Of a DNA stretch of 64,000 nucleotides, positions 11,235 through 23,024 are shown piece after piece; the stretch's first letter is position 1; each line of letters opens with the position of its first letter. The notes below the pieces were generated by a model. That model made no database searches. It saw only the letters and a list, made by a program, of their open reading frames with translations, and was not told where the DNA came from. The stretch comes from Cladophialophora immunda. Taxonomy: Eukaryota > Ascomycota > Eurotiomycetes > Chaetothyriales > Herpotrichiellaceae. Location of the stretch: the NCBI RefSeq assembly GCF_000835495.1, contig NW_015622543.1:868001-932000 (forward strand), written 5' to 3'. The translations under genes were made by a program, and so were the position numbers.

Positions 11235-12900
11235 CACTGCAGACCACATGAGCCAAGGGCTTCTTGGACTAGACGATATGCTTGTATATGAGCTTTGAAC
11301 ATCAAAATAAAGAGCAATATAACCTGTACATGAACCTCTCCACTGCATCCAGGTAGTGCGCAATCGCAAGGCTGACGAGGAAAGGATGGGTTCATCACAC
11401 AGCCGACGGTGCTATAAGAACGGCGCCGGCATCTGGCAGAATTCATCTCCACAATGCCGTATTAACTTGACGAGACAGGCCGGAACGTTGGTTAGAAGAT
11501 TCACTCACGTCATCGACCGACCTTTGCTTCAGTATGTTGCAAGAATAAGGAGATCTGCCGATGAAAATATGGTATCATCCTCATCACCATTGATTTCCCA
11601 GAGCTAAAGGAGAAGGGGGGAGTGGAGAAGGAGGCCCTCGTCCAGGCAGGGTTACCTCTCACGAGGCTGACTTCACGAGGCTACGGAAGTCGAAAAGGGG
11701 TGGATAAAACAGCGGAGTGTATGGGGCATTTGGCCGGCCAGCGCTAGTTTGTTCAAACTATGGATGAAATTGAATTTTCCTGCTGGGACTGTATCAAAAT
11801 GTCCAAAGACAGCACTTTGGTCTTCGGAAAGGTATTTGAGTTGTGGTGACGCAGAAACAGTGTCAAGTAGATCATCCCTCTTTAGGGCAGTCGGTTTATT
11901 CCGTGGGATTCGTTAAAGGGGACAGAGACGAGGTCTCAAATGCCGGGGTATGGATTGGATGCACTAAGCTGCACAAATCAAATATCGACGGCGTGTTCGT
12001 GCCGTAGGAGGATCTCCGGCATGCTCGTCAATGCCTTCTCAAAGCACACTTGTATTCAACAGCCACTGCCTCTTATCCTCGTGGCCGAACCGTTGTGATC
12101 GCAATAGGAATCAAGATCCCGAGCTCTGGCGCCGAGCGGATAGAAGCGCATCGAAGATCGAGTCGAGACAACCTTTGAGTAGACACGTGGTATGGCTGGA
12201 CTTTCCCCAATGATATGGGGGAGATGGGCAAGAGGGAATCAACTGACGCAATGATCACCTTGGTGCTGCCAACGGGATGCTAGCGGTGACGGTTGATGCT
12301 GGCCATGTCTCGTTGCTTGAATGAGACATGGCTCGATGGTCGAACAGAAGTCGAAGGAAGATGAGCGGGAGAGACCAGCGGTGATGTCACCCCCTTTCGC
12401 CAAGAGGCGCTAAACGCAATTGTGACGTCGATCTTTCGTATTGGTTCCAAAGCCTTGCCTGGCAATCGACCGCCGTCTGCTCTCGACAAGAAATCCTGAA
12501 ATCCTTCCCCCAGTGGCCATGGGCGGCTGGCAATCCCCCATCCTCACATCCCCATACCTTACCGATCATGGATGGCCGACTGACCTCGCTCAAGCGAGAA
12601 CCATCCCTATCCCTGTGCCTGTGGATCCACTCGCCGCGTGCCGAACTGTCACTTGGTAGCCGAAGTGGGCTCTCTACGTCGCCACTTTTCCATGGTAGGA
12701 TTCCCATAGGCAGTCCCCAGGTTTCCTTTTGACCTCCCTTGGCATTGCAGGAATCCGCCCTTGCGCAATGATATCAGCGCCCGAGAGGCATTACCCAAGG
12801 TTGCCCGCTGTATAATAAACCCCCTTTCTTCCCCACTGCGGCCATCCTCGAGGCTTGTTGAACTCTCAAAGGTATTGCATCCTCACCACCACCGCTCAAC
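11235..12900. other. Intergenic, long upstream region of the sugar transporter
   Basis: About 1.67 kb without a supported gene. Holds C-runs and G-runs (near 12205-12230, 12380-12390 and 12815) that could be carbon-catabolite or stress elements, but I claim no specific site. Confidence 0.6.
12811..12819 (+). promoter_or_regulatory. Probable TATA element of the sugar transporter
   Basis: TATAATAAA, 82-90 bases before the ATG at 12901 and followed by a C/T-rich tract, the usual layout of a strongly expressed fungal promoter. Confidence 0.45.
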
Positions 12901-14846
12901 ATGAAGGGCATAGGCACCAAAGTGTACTTTGACAAGTACAACCCTAACTCGGAGAAGGGTCAGGATGTCAGGCGCTCTCTTGCTGGCCTTGACTACTCTC
13001 CCCTCCCTCGGGTCACTGGCCGCTCGTTGGCAATGGGCTGCCTGGTCTCCATGGGTGGCTTGATGTAAGTTACACCTACATGATGGCTGTGCATATGCTG
13101 ATACAATATCCAGCTTTGGCTACGACACTGGCCAAATCTCGGGCTTTTTGGAGATGCCAGACTTCCTAAAGCGCTTTGCACAATCCCAAGGCGGGGGAAA
13201 ATATAAGTTTAGCGATGTCAGGTCTGGACTCATAGTCGCAATGGTACGGACTAATTGCTCTCTGCCCTCATGCCAAAAAGCTTTACTAACATGTTTTAGC
13301 TATCCATTGGAACCCTTCTCGGAGCTTTGCTCGCTGCCCCATTGGCGGACAGGATTGGTCGTCGGTTCTCAATCAGCTTTTGGTCTATCATTGTCTCTGT
13401 CGGCTTCGTCATCCAAATTGCATCTGTCACTGCATGGTATCAAGTTATGATCGGTCGACTGGTAGCGGGTTTCGGAGTTGGGGCACTGTCAGTTCTTGTG
13501 CCCATGTTCCAAGCCGAAACTGCTCCGCCGTGGATCCGTGGCGCCCTCGTGTGCACCTACCAGCTTTTCATCACTCTCGGCATTTTCCTAGCGGCGTGTT
13601 TCAACTACGGGACTTATAAAGGCCAACAAAACAATTCAGCATCTTGGAGAATTGTTATTGGCCTCGGCTGGCTATGGACACTTATTCTGGGATTGGGCGT
13701 GCTTCTATTCGACGAAACTCCACGATATGCCTTCCGCAGAGGGAGGACTGAAGAGGCAAAGCAGACGCTTATGAGGGTCTACGGAGCTCCTGCCAACCAT
13801 TACGCCATCTACACGCAAATGGAAGAGATCGAAAGCAAATTCCGTGCCGAAGACCAGACAAAAGGAAACCCTATCCATGAATTTGTAGTTATGCTCAGGG
13901 CACCGAGAATGGGGTAAGCAATAACCAGGGTGACAGTCATAGAAAGGATTTGGCTGACCCGTTGTTTTAGATATCGAATCGCGCTTGGTGTGATGCTACA
14001 GGCCTTCCAACAGCTTACGGGCGCCAATTTCTTCTTTTACTACGGCACTACGATTTTCAAGTCCGTCCAGATCAGCTCTTTCGTCACTCAAATGATCCTC
14101 AACGGCGTCAACTTCGGAGTTACATTCATTGGCCTCTACCTCGTTGAGCACTATGGACGAAGAAAGTCATTGATCGCCGGGAGCATGTGGATGTTTGTCT
14201 GTTTCATGATTTTTGCATCAGTCGGCCACTTCTCGCTGGACAACAAGGACCCATCCAAAACACCCAAGGCCGGCGTCGCAATGATCGTATTCGCGTGTCT
14301 GTTCATTCTGGGCTTTGCTACGACATGGGGCCCAATGGTTTGGTGAGAAAAGCTCCGCCCATTCCCGTCACTGTTGACAGCTGCTGACCATTGATTCTCA
14401 GGACCTTGATTGCCGAACTTTTCCCCTCACGGTACAGGGCCAAAGGGATGGCCATCGCAACCGCAAGCAACTGGACCTGGAATTTCCTTCTCGCTTTCTT
14501 CACCCCGTTCATCATCAGCGCGATCGATTTCCGGTATGGGTACGTGTTTGCTGGGTGCAATTTGGCTGCAGGGCTGCTTGTGTACTTTTTCGTCATTGAA
14601 GGCCAAGGCCGAACACTGGAGGAAATCGACACAATGTATATTGAACACGTGTCTCCCATGAAATCCTCCAAGTGGGAAGCACCCCCGGCGGCGGAGATGG
14701 CCCGGATCAGAAGGCAGGCTGGAACTGAGGTTGCCCCGTCAGATGATGTGGAATCCAGGGGCATTTACAGCGGAGAGACGGAGAGAGGCCTTGAGGGAGA
14801 CAGGGACGCCGACAAGGCTAGGGATAGTCATGCCGAGAGGGTTTAG
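12901..14846 (+). CDS. MFS hexose/sugar transporter
   Basis: Plasma-membrane sugar porter with 12 expected helices. Five exons: 12901-13064, 13114-13243, 13300-13913, 13971-14342, 14402-14846; 574 residues, all junctions GT-AG and frame-consistent. Sugar-porter signatures: GYDTGQISGF after helix 1, DRIGRRF in loop 2-3, DETPRYAFRRGR at the end of helix 6, QQLTGANFFFYYG in helix 7, EHYGRRKSL in loop 8-9 and ELFPSRYRAKGMA in loop 10-11. The long hydrophilic C-terminal tail (about 80 residues, KSSKWEAPPAAEMARIRRQ...) is typical of the fungal hexose transporter/sensor group. Substrate is not decided by sequence; glucose or a related hexose is likely. A C/T-rich promoter with a TATA-like box lies upstream. 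Confidence 0.92.
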
Positions 14847-16388
14847 GTGTCGTGGTCTCACTATTGTGGAGATTTCACCTTGTTATTGTACGAGAAGTAT
14901 AGCTTTTTGTGAGGAAAAGGGCGAGTCTTATAGTTTCGGGAGTGGGGAGTGAGCATTCCAAAGGCCATTTACTGTAGGGACATGACTTTCTGTCTGCCTT
15001 TGTGGGAAGACGAGGTTTGGTCTCCAAGTTCGGCGTCTTCTGAGCTTCGAGACGCGAACGCTACCAAATAGGGCCGAAAGGAAACGGACCCCCTTGAATC
15101 CGAATGGTTGCAGAAATGATAACGTCGTTCGCTTGTGCAAGCTGCTTGGAAGAGATCAAGGATGGATATCCCCCGGACAAGCTGGTGGCTGTGGTCGATA
15201 TTTCCACCATACTGTGTGGTGAGGTTTGAGCCAAGCTGGCCAGCGGACGACTTAGAATTCTCCACGTCTGTGATGGCTACAAGACCCGAATCCTTCTCGT
15301 TCCAACACCCAACAATCCACTCGTTGCTTCTATTTCACACAAGGTTGAGCGCCGTTGAGTATGTGGGGGGCCACGAGACGAGCCGTGCGAAATACCACGT
15401 GAACGCCCCCATGTGTCTATCTAGCGATTGATTGATCGGCGCCTATCTAGGGCACCAGGATGCCAAAGCACGGGCAGCTGCGGCGCCACAGGGCGTCATA
15501 TGCTGGTTCATGGCGTCACAGAAGTGCGTTTGTGGTCGACGTGCAGAGGACGTGATGGGTGAGGTGAAACCTTCGTTTCCGCGCACAGAGTCAAAGACGC
15601 CGAGAGATGGCCTCGAGCTTCCAATTACCCAGATCTCGTTTTACCTGCATGAAATGGGGTGACGAGGCTAAGAACGGCAGTCACAAAGGGAGACAAGAAG
15701 AATGTGTGTGGCTTATGATTCTTTTGTGTAGCACACCGTCTTGGCCATGTGGGATGGAAGATTCGTGCCAGAGAAACTCTCCAATAAACGACCGCATGTG
15801 ACATTCTATTAAGCGAGGGGTGGGAATCACCATGTTTTGGGAAAAGCTGGCGGGTGTTTCGCATTCCAGCCTAAATCTGCCTGGCTGAAAGGTCCGTCGA
15901 TACAAGTACATGCAAAGAGCGGGAAGCCTCTCTCCTTGTGCAAGTATTAGTTCGATGCGAACCCGCACGGCCAGGATACGTTGTCGCCCCCTCTCCTTAT
16001 GCGAGCGTGTCCGAACATGCAGCTCCCTTGCAAAGAGTTTCAAGCGAGCTCACCCTTGATAGACATGGACGACCAAGGAACAGGTGCTCCGAGAGGGGGC
16101 GAGAATGCTTTAGGGGTAACAGCGATATCGATAATGTCGACCACCTCTATCGCGCCCACCGTCTCTTCAATTTGATCATTTTCTGCAAGTTTATCTTTTT
16201 GTGGTGGCGTTGCACGACCCTTGAACAAGCCTGAGAGGTAGGGAGTGCTTTTCACAGCTTTCGCGACTTGGTCCTTCTTGAAGGGGGCACACACATGTTT
16301 CATTATCAAACTCGGTGTGAGGGATTGGAGCTATTGGCAATCAAAGCAGCTGGCCCATATGAGCCCCTCCATCAGTATTCGCCTGAAA
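14847..16388. other. Intergenic, no gene seen
   Basis: 1.54 kb of 3' flank of the sugar transporter and upstream region of the orphan gene. Only short overlapping ORFs on both strands. Confidence 0.55.
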
Positions 16389-17512
16389 ATGTCTCGAGAT
16401 GAACAAGACAACTTTGTTTGGCTCACGAGGGCTTGTCAAGATCTCGGTATGACCCAGAACCCAAAATGCCGGGCTGAGATCACTGAACTGACGGAACCGA
16501 TACAGTTGCGGGCTTGAGAGAATATCCCAGTCAATATATCCAAATGGTTGTACAATCGCAGCCATGCCAGGCGCAGGCGCAATGCACACCACCAAGTTAT
16601 AAGAAGGTCGTCGACATCGTTCAAGAGCAGTTCACGACTCCTCCGTATGTTACCATCACGCATGCTGTGTCACAAGTCGTCCAGATGGACGAGGTTCTGG
16701 CGTCACATTCGCCAGATCGTTCGTGGAATGGAAACTACGTGCACGGCCAGACTGTGTTCGCCCATGCTGCGGTCGTTCCGTCTTACCATGCTTCCCCACG
16801 GCCGTTGACCGCACCTGTACCTCGACCCACGAATATTATTGCGGCTCCAAGGAGCATCAACATTGTTCTGTTGGAGAGATATATCCCTCCAACGAGTATC
16901 CAAGACGTCAAGAATTTCTTTACATTCTGTCGACGGTCCTATATTGTGGACCGCCTCTTTGAGCTTTCTGCGCATAACGGGTCGCTCCTTCTCGTATATC
17001 CGACCAGAAATGGGGCACTCACGCTTACGAATAAATATCTTGGCCCTATCATTGAACCCTTCTTGCGCAAGTTTGTTCTGTTAAGCGATCTAAACACCGA
17101 CGTTGCCATTTCAATGAGCCAGATGGCTGCAGTCTGCGGGATGAGGGATTTCGCGGGACTTGAGAAGGATGTGTTGGCACTCTGTCGCGCTATCGGCGAG
17201 CACTTGCCTTCACACGATCCAAAAAGCCGATATGAAGTCATACACACCGATAAAGCGAATGTCGTCTTAGACCGAGCCGCCTGGAAAGAGTGGTATCTGG
17301 AGCAAGAACAACCTCGTCTCCGCCAGGCCCTGATAGACTACCATAAATCTGGCGGTCGAATGCCGGCTAGACGGGGTCAGGTCGAAGTTACACCAGACAT
17401 GTTGGTTCGCGAAGTTGTTGAAGCAATCCGTCAGAGTGAAGATGACTCTGGCAACGCAGCGGTCGAGGTGGGAGTGTTCGTGATACGGCGCTCAGTGTCG
17501 ACACATGCATAA
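16389..17512 (+). CDS. Uncharacterised 354-aa fungal protein
   Basis: I do not recognise a named domain. The main exon 16506-17512 is open and codon-like throughout. An upstream exon 16389-16446 (MSRDEQDNFVWLTRACQDL) joins through a 59-bp intron 16447-16505 (GTATGA...CAG, with branch-like ACTGAC) to give V-AGLREYPSQYIQM, a continuous amphipathic stretch, so I prefer this start over the internal ATG at 16544. The protein has a Gln/Ser/Thr-rich variable segment near residues 40-120, then a compact, probably helical C-terminal part (SINIVLLERYIPP, LLVYPTRNGALTLTNKYLG, AISMSQMAAVCGM, DMLVREVVEAIRQSE). No signal peptide or membrane segment. It begins the accessory gene stretch that includes the aldolase, P450 and regulators; whether it belongs functionally is unknown. 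Confidence 0.7.
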
Positions 17513-19027
17513 TGCCCGACATCCGGCATGGCTTGCAAGGCGACACAAACGATGATCAGCAACGGAGAGTAGAGAGTGACGTAGTCTGCGTATGGGTGTT
17601 AGCATAACAATCTGGGGCTACGCTGGGGAAAGAATGTGTAGGATTTGCTGGATTTGCGACAGACATGCCTTAGACGGTGGTGACCAATATTGAAAACAAT
17701 GACGACAACAAAGGTTGAGGAACGTTGACTGGCCCTTGGTCCCAATAGGGTCATCTAGGACTTCAGGATCGGGGGCGTGACACGTGCTGGACTAAATTTA
17801 CAGGTTTTGCAGGCAAGGAATGGCATTATTTCCTGACCGTACTCCCGCTTAGCAGCAATGTGCTTCGTCATAGATGCTCAAGCCTCACCAGCCTTCATCC
17901 CGGGGAAGGTCTATTGGTGGATAATGTAGAGAGGTTCGTGGTTTCGGCTTGCCAGAGGCTGGTTGCAGTGGCCAATGAAGTTGGGACAGTGACACTCGAG
18001 AACCAGAGACAATTCAATGGCAATTATCCTGCAATCACCTCCGCCGGCGCCTCATTCTCTGTGGACAGTGCGGTCGTGATGAGAGCTGCTGCAGGTGCCG
18101 GAATGCGATCGAGTTCCTTTCCCAGTCCTAAGAGCCCCCTTCCCTCCTGGTGACACGACGCCAATATCTGTGAAGAGAATTTAGATGAATTAAATCGCAC
18201 ATAGGTACGAAGTTGTTGGCTGGGGACTCGAACTACTGAACCATTCTAGGGGGTCGGCATCAGAACTAATAGATTCACGTCCGAGCCGGAATCAGCCTTG
18301 GACCATGCGTTTCTCAGGAGTCCAGCCCTATGGTCACTTCCGAACATCCTAGGGTCCCGAGGAAGCTGGACGAATTGGAATTGCAATATCAATGGGTCAT
18401 TTTCGATCCGTCAGCCTCGGAGTGGAAGGTGAAGGACGAGTCTCGTGAAGGACGATCCTCTGGTCATATTGTCCGTCGTCCGAAGTACTGAGAATCTCAG
18501 CGCGTTTTGCCGTTTTGGAGTGCCTGGATATCGCTTCTCACCCACGAAAGATTGGAGAGTGGACAAGTCGCCCCGGGCATTTGAAAGCTCGGAAGAGCCT
18601 CCGTGCCGTGAGCAGACCGCCACTCGGGATTTTAATCTATATTATACCTTCGGATCATGGGGTTTTAGGGATAATCTAGCTTCAGCAGGAAGATTGTCCG
18701 GAAGGGTTATTATTTACACTTCCTCCCGCCCTGTCACTTTGCCTCCGATTATCACCCGCTTGATACACGAGGAGGAAACACTCCAAGAGCATAGGGAACT
18801 AGCTTGAAGCCCTAAATGGAGTGGCATAAGCGAGATGCAGCTGCATTATAGGGATTCCCTGACGAGCCCCGCGGCTCCGGAATACCCCCGGATGGCTCTC
18901 CGCATCTCTCTTAAGAGTGAGAATTTCCGCGATGGACGAGTGTCTTCGCATCATCTCATGCTTCAAAGGCACGTCTTTGAATCATTTCCGCGGGCTCAAA
19001 GTGATTCGTTCTCCTGGACTTCCAAGA
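17513..19027. other. Intergenic, upstream of aldolase
   Basis: 1.5 kb. No supported gene; a short + strand ORF at 17860-18153 has no recognisable domain. Contains a CCG-N7-CGG site at 18408-18420. Confidence 0.55.
18408..18420 (+). promoter_or_regulatory. CCG-N7-CGG candidate Zn2Cys6 site
   Basis: CCG TCAGCCT CGG, flanked by AT and AG, about 610 bases before the aldolase ATG. Spacing and flanks resemble the palindrome in the P450 promoter at 20138-20154. Binding is inferred. Confidence 0.3.
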
Positions 19028-19846
19028 ATGGCCACAACGCAATCGCCGAGTGACAAGGCTGTCCTCCAGAAATACTACCGCGACATTATCTCGGGCAGCC
19101 ACATTCTTCACTATCACAATGTCCTGGATGCATTTGGCCATCTTTCGTTCCGACATCCCTTTAACCCTCAGGTCTTTATCATGTCCCGAAATGCGGCTCC
19201 AGGAACGATCTCCTCCCTAGACGATTTGGTCGAATACTACGTCGAGGATGCCCAGCCAGTCAATCCCAACGCACCTCCGGGGTTTCTTGAGCGATGCATC
19301 CACAGCGAGTGCTACAAACGCTATCCGGCCATCCAAAGCGTCATTCACAGTCACTCGGAGGCCGTGGTACCATATAGCATCAGCGGTGTACCCATGCGAG
19401 CGTGCTACCATATGGCCGGCTTTCTTGGTACTGATGTGCCGGTCTGGGATATTACAGAGGCGCAGCAAGCGGACGACATAAGCGATCTCCTCGTCCGCAA
19501 CACTCGCCTTGGGGGCTCTCTCGCCAATTCATTTGGTGCTGGCGGTGCGGGAGGAGACTTGCCACAACACGTTGTCGCGCTGATGCGAGGCCATGGCTTC
19601 ACTGTACTTGCGGGGAGCATTCAAGATTGCGTGATGAGGGCAGTGTATACACAGAAGAATGCCATGATCCAGACCACGGCACTGATAACGCGGGCTGCAG
19701 GTGGTCATACCAGCGACAGTATCAAATATCTCAGCCAGAAGGAGGTAGATGATACCACCTGGTCGATCAGAGAGTCTGCTCATCGGCCCTGGAAGCTCTG
19801 GCTCCGCGAAGTAGAAGCTTCGAACCTCTATAGCAACTCGGCATAA
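19028..19846 (+). CDS. Class II aldolase/adducin-domain protein
   Basis: 272 residues from the ATG at 19028 (MATTQSPSDKAVLQKYYRD); the frame is open further upstream, but the region before this Met shows no family similarity. The fold binds a catalytic metal through His residues: HSHSEA gives H107 and H109, MRGHGF gives H189, and E94 in HSECYKR is the likely acid/base. DAFGHLSFRHP near residues 34-43 is the typical phosphate/substrate loop region. Members cleave or epimerise sugar phosphates, or decarboxylate small hydroxy acids; fungal versions lie in catabolic and secondary-metabolite clusters. Substrate unknown. It is followed by the P450 502 bp downstream in the same direction, which suggests shared use in one pathway. 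Confidence 0.88.
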   Translation: MATTQSPSDKAVLQKYYRDIISGSHILHYHNVLDAFGHLSFRHPFNPQVFIMSRNAAPGTISSLDDLVEYYVEDAQPVNPNAPPGFLERCIHSECYKRYPAIQSVIHSHSEAVVPYSISGVPMRACYHMAGFLGTDVPVWDITEAQQADDISDLLVRNTRLGGSLANSFGAGGAGGDLPQHVVALMRGHGFTVLAGSIQDCVMRAVYTQKNAMIQTTALITRAAGGHTSDSIKYLSQKEVDDTTWSIRESAHRPWKLWLREVEASNLYSNSA

Positions 19847-20137
19847 TTCCATGGACTGGGGATTGAATGCAAGCTATCAAAGCCCCGACAAAGGTTAAGA
19901 CGCGATTGTCCCTACATAGTTTTAAAGTGCCTAGCCTCTTCATTTGAACTCTCATGACAAGCTTCTTTCAATCCCCAAGCGCGCTGAGTTCTCCAACCGA
20001 TATCGCAGGTCAGCCCGGCTGACGTCGAAGTTTCTCCAATGTTTTGTCCTTACGGTTGGCTGAGTTCCCCTCTCGGCAAGATCGACTTGTCCAAAACCTT
20101 TGCCAATTATGCTATAATAACGCCCAACGAATTTACA

Positions 20138-20154
20138 ATCCGAGATTCTCGGAT
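20138..20154. promoter_or_regulatory. Perfect palindrome with CCG-N7-CGG core
   Basis: ATCCGAGA-T-TCTCGGAT: two 8-base arms around one base, about 195 bases before the P450 ATG. CCG and CGG triplets spaced by 7 bases are the form recognised by dimeric Zn2Cys6 regulators, two of which are encoded 6-9 kb away. The factor is inferred, the palindrome is directly visible. Confidence 0.5.
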
Positions 20155-20292
20155 AGCGATCCGTATGGCTGGATTTCCCCCTGGGCCGGAATGAGGCTTC
20201 TTCCCAAGCCAACCCCAATTGGATCTTATGGCACTTTCAGATTAGATTCTTTGATCGCTTTGCGTTTGGGTACTTCGTGTCTGAGGGAACAC

Positions 20293-20298
20293 TATATA
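20293..20298 (+). promoter_or_regulatory. TATA-like element of the P450 gene
   Basis: TATATA 51-56 bases before the ATG at 20349, with a pyrimidine-rich tract between them. Confidence 0.4.
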
Positions 20299-20348
20299 CG
20301 CACCTCTTTTTTCATTTTCTCTTTCTACTACTGACAACGCATCCAAAG

Positions 20349-22372
20349 ATGGCCTCTCTCGACGCAACGGCGCACCTAGGCCTGCTGCATCTAGATGGTG
20401 TTTTGAAAGGCCGCCCGGTTTTTCTGCTGGCTGTTTCTGCTCTGCTCGGCTACATAGTTTATCAACGATACTTTTCTCCCTTATCGAAAGTGCCAGGACC
20501 ATTCTTGGCCAGCTTCACTGACGTATGGTGGCTGTGCATTGTCCTGAAGAGACAACAGCACCTAGACTCTCTCAAGCTACACGAGAAATATGGACCGCTG
20601 GTTCGGCTGGGACCCAACCATGTGTACGTGCCAGCCTCAAATCCACAGGTATCCTTAGAGGGGGTTATGCTAACATGGAACTAGTATGGTGGCTGACCCT
20701 GAAGCGTTTAAGACAATCTACGGTACGGCGCTGAATCATAGATTTTCCTTCGAGTACGTGGCGGGGAATCCAGCTGTTGACATGAAGCAGGAGCAGGCAA
20801 GAACTTCCAGAAGTCGGATTTTTACAAACCCTTCAAGGCGAAGCTGAAGTGGAGCCTGACTGCTGAGACCGACGGGCACGTCCATAGCATGAACCGGCGG
20901 ATGGTCAGCAAGCCCTATTCCATGGAATCGATCCGAAGCCTGGAGGTGTTCGTGGACCATGTCATCCAACATTTCCTCGAAAAGATGCAGGGGTTAACCG
21001 GCCGACCCATTAACTTGGGCGACTGGCTGGCCTTATTCGCCATCGGTAGGTTGAATGTTTTCTGTTTGTGAGCGGATCGCTAGAGTATCCATGGTTTTAT
21101 GTCTACAGACAGCATCACCGAGATCACGTTTTCGAAGAGTTTCAACTATCTCGACAAAGGCGACGCCGACGGAATTCTTGCCCTGTCCAAGGTTGTCTTC
21201 TCCAGTGCAGCATGGGTCGGTATCGTGCCGTGGGTGTACCGAATCCATCATTACACCTCGGACTATACCGGCAACTGGCTAGGGGTGACTATGCGCAGCA
21301 TCCGATTCCGAGCACTGGCCGAACAGAAAGTCAAGGAACACGACTTGATCGAGGACGAGAATGAAGATCACAAATCGATCCTCGGGTATTTGAAAGATGT
21401 TCGACGAAAGAAGCCTGAGGAGTTCTCCGAGTACGCCATGATCTCGGCGACAACCAGCAACATCTTTGCCGGCTCAGACACTACCTCGATCGCCCTTCGC
21501 ACCATGATATATTGCCTGCTCAGCTCGCCTCATTATCACCAGAAATTCTTGAGTGAGCTCGAGGAGAGACGAGAGGCGGGCCTCATCAGCGACCCTATCC
21601 GCTTCAGCGAGGCCGAAGCGTGGCCTTTTCTTCAGGCTGTCATGTATGAAGCCATCCGTCTTCACCCTCCATTTGCTGTGCACCTGCCGCGAGTTGTTCC
21701 AGAATCCGGTTTGGTTGCCCAAGGAATCTATCTCCCACCTGGAGTAAGTGTAGTACAGAGGGATTTTAATCTTTGGAGGTGCTGACGACGAAATTAATAG
21801 ACTGTCGTTGGTACAAATGCGTGGTGTATTCATCGCCAGAAGAAGGTCTTTGGTGACGACGTCAATGAGTTCAGGCCCGAGAGGTGGATGGATCCTGAGA
21901 AGAAAGCCGAGCTTCGTAAGCAACTTGCACTTACTCTGTTCAAAGACCTGTTTCCATGCTCACGGTAATAGAGCGATTCTTCTTCGGTTTCGGCGGTGGA
22001 GCTCGAACTTGTCTTGGAAGAAGTATGTGATCACCCTCTTTATCGAAGCGATAGTGGCCAGAATGCACTAACTCCAAGCTTGAACAGACATCGTCTGGCT
22101 CGAGATGTCCAAGGTACGTGTGCCCAGGCTCTGTAGCGACATTATGCTCACACGTTGACGTCTTGATAGTTTCTTCCCATGCTATTTATGCACTACAGCC
22201 TCAGGCTAGTGGATCCTACCAAGCCGATGCCAGTGAAGAATATGTACGTGCTCTACTATCCTTCATGTCGAGGTGCCTACTGACAGAGTGTGTCAGCTTT
22301 TTGGCTTTCCAAGATGGGCCCTATGTCTTCATGGAAGAGAAAAGGAATGGAGCATCCGTTGGAGCTACTTAG
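20349..22372 (+). CDS. Cytochrome P450 monooxygenase
   Basis: Heme-thiolate monooxygenase, probably ER-anchored by the N-terminal helix (PVFLLAVSALLGYIVY). Nine exons: 20349-20623, 20685-20722, 20791-21045, 21109-21743, 21801-21915, 21972-22022, 22088-22113, 22170-22243, 22297-22372; 514 residues, all GT-AG with clear branch sites. Family marks: Pro-rich hinge PLSKVPGP, I-helix AGSDTTSIA, ExxR in EAIRLHPP, FRPERWMDP and the heme loop FGFGGGARTCLGRN with C453 as the iron ligand. The DPEAFKTIYGAGKNFQKSDFY segment is like the pisatin-demethylase-type fungal P450s, a group often used to detoxify or degrade plant aromatics. Substrate cannot be assigned. Sits between the aldolase and a convergent DAL5-type transporter. 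Confidence 0.92.
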
Positions 22373-23024
22373 AGGACAGAGAGATGGCTGTAAATATCTC
22401 ATGTTCAGAAGACGATTGCCTTAGACATATATAAATAAATGTGTTCCCAGAATATCTGGCCGTTTGTTTATGACGATTTTCTGGAGGACGTTCCTCTTGT
22501 CGCCACGGCAGAAACAAGTCCTACAACCAACGTACGAAGTCCAAGAACACGGACAGCTATGCCCGTATCCAACTTAGTCGCAGCTTATGGCCGGTGGGGT
22601 TATATTGAATTAGGAAGCCACGTATTTGGAAAGAGTTGAGGGAAAAGTGATCCTCTACCCATCGGTCGTCTTGCTCTGTAGTAGTGCTTCCTTTACGCCT
22701 CCCCGTGAACCCTTGACTTGCTTGGCGACGATTTCCGAGGACAACGAAGGAAGGAAATGCTGGCGAAGAATGGCCTTTTCCACAGTGCTTCACTGGTTTC
22801 GGATGAGCGGCATCAAGCTCATCAAATTAACAGCGAGTCTGTTCTACCCAGAAAGGAGAGGAGCGGAACGTGGACAATGCCCGGCGGGCTTCTTCGGCTT
22901 GGATGCGTTCTAGAAGAGAACTGCACCTGCAAAAGTCTTATCATATCGATACTCTTCTTCCTGAGCAGATATCTGAACGTCGGCCGGTGCGGCGCACGTG
23001 GTTGTAACTTGTGCCTCTCCATTT
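22373..23024. other. Convergent intergenic region
   Basis: 3' flanks of the P450 and the transporter; nothing else supported. Confidence 0.6.

Larger units (their letters stand above)
19847..20348. other. Intergenic, P450 promoter
   Basis: 502 bp. Holds a perfect 8-bp-arm palindrome at 20138-20154 and a TATA-like box at 20293-20298, followed by a CT-rich tract up to the P450 start. Confidence 0.65.

Noticed and set aside
18222..18245. TTCGAGTCC-like string on the minus strand as a tRNA
   Set aside because: The stem bases do not pair and no complementary acceptor is present within 90 bases.
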